A DNA stretch of 64,000 nucleotides, taken from positions 801,201-865,200 of the forward strand of contig NC_018260.1 of assembly GCF_000227135.1 (NCBI RefSeq), given 5' to 3'. Each line of letters begins with the position of its first letter. Within the stretch, counting starts at the first letter, position 1. Positions 63,347 through 64,000 of this stretch are shown one piece after another. The notes below the pieces were generated by a model, which saw only the letters and a list, made by a program, of their open reading frames with translations, did no database searches and was not told the DNA's origin. Source of the stretch: Leishmania donovani (taxonomy: Eukaryota; Euglenozoa; Kinetoplastea; Trypanosomatida; Trypanosomatidae). The translations under genes and the position numbers were made by a program.

Positions 63347-64000
63347 GGACCGTCCAGCGTTGCTTCCGCACTGGCATTCTGATTATCACACGGGCGCGTG
63401 AAGGGGGTGCACGAGGACTTGGAGCCGCCGTGCGAAAGAAACATGCGCAGCAGCAAAGGGAAAGGTACCGCAGGGCCTGGCACAGTGCTTTACGAGCATC
63501 CGGAGGGAAGGGCCGAACAAGCGACACTGGCGAATCATCACTTCCTCCGCTATCCCGCCATGCACGTGGTGGCGTATGAGTTTCTGCTCCCCATCAGCGA
63601 GAGTGAAGCTGCGCAAGTGAGGGGGAGACGCATATGCAGAACCGCAACCCCTTCTCAGCCGCAACAAAGCGAGGGCGAATGTACGCAATGCCGAACCGCA
63701 CCATGGTGTGCGCGCGCGTGTGTGTGCGTGTGTGATGGCTATGCTGATCTGCGCGCGTCTGCACTCGCGGACCCAAGAATCATTGCATCTTCTCCACGCT
63801 GCCCCCTCCCAACCCGAAGAAGACCTACGCCTATGCGCTAAAAAAAAACAGACAAACAACAAAATCGGTATTATCTTATCAGTTGCATTCCTTCACCGAA
63901 TCACAGTCTCCTGCTTCATCGATCTTCTAGCACGACGGGGTCTGCGGCAGGGATACAGAATGAGTAGGGTCACTGCCAAAGCCGATGGTGACGCTGCCAC
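63347..64000. other. Right-end flank with a possible coding remnant
   Basis: One frame at about 63450-63620 reads in a protein-like way (TVLYEHPEGRAEQATLANHH, then HVVAYEFLLPISESEAAQV) but has no ATG of its own and becomes low-complexity afterwards. It could be a further piece of the decayed region on its left. The last 160 bases are AT-richer and show nothing recognisable. Confidence 0.35.

Overview
The window looks like a trypanosomatid nuclear chromosome, most likely Leishmania or a close Leishmaniinae relative. It is GC-rich. Every supported gene is an intronless ORF on the + strand. Genes are separated by long low-complexity intergenic DNA with (CA)n and (TA)n tracts. Most starts follow a polypyrimidine tract and an AG, the layout expected of spliced-leader trans-splicing. 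No strand switch is visible, so the window appears to be internal to one polycistronic transcription unit. I recall the copper ATPase neighbourhood as chromosome 33 in Leishmania, but I cannot verify that here. About half of the window is coding.

Layout, left to right. 1-1558: GC-rich non-coding DNA, possibly a degenerate SIDER-type retroposon. 1559-4894: ARMC2-like armadillo protein (flagellar radial-spoke transport). 5955-6506: small unknown protein. 7284-9989: Nup84/Nup107-family nucleoporin. 11241-12476: HGH1-like eEF2 folding factor. 13171-13521: small, probably mitochondrial single-pass membrane protein. A 4.4 kb gap follows. 17929-20940: CMGC/MAPK-like kinase with DMG instead of DFG. 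22597-26346: large protein ending in two DUF3223/DeCL-like repeats. 27812-31303: P1B copper ATPase with three HMA domains and extra CxC motifs. 32616-34124 and 35774-37636: paralogous histidine-phosphatase (phosphoglycerate-mutase-like) genes, the second without the catalytic histidine. 39185-39847: ZNHIT3/Hit1-like zinc-finger protein. A 5.2 kb gap follows. 45038-47800: protein with two RRM-like domains. 49810-52692: kinesin. 52693-56800: gap region with two runs of N, one flanked by a 361-bp duplicated sequence. 56801-59422: protein joining a dynein-heavy-chain AAA6-like segment to a WD40 domain. 59423-64000: mostly non-coding, with possible remnants of a decayed gene around 62.6-63.7 kb.

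The genes are functionally mixed, as is usual for such transcription units: flagellum and microtubules (ARMC2, kinesin, dynein-like/WD40), nuclear pore, translation-factor folding, snoRNP assembly, copper transport and signalling. Neighbourhood therefore says little about function, except for the tandem histidine-phosphatase pair, which is a local duplication. Expression control is expected mainly through UTRs. Two intergenic regions (13.5-17.9 kb and 39.8-45.0 kb) are unusually long, and in both cases the best acceptor lies close to the downstream gene. They would therefore mostly be 3' UTR of the small upstream genes, or host unrecognised non-coding transcripts.

The strongest leads for something undescribed are the dynein-AAA6-like/WD40 fusion, the predicted pseudo-phosphatase next to its active-looking paralogue, the tandem DUF3223-like repeat protein, and the extra CxC clusters between the copper-binding domains of the ATPase. 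All functional calls are from reading the sequence, without database searches.
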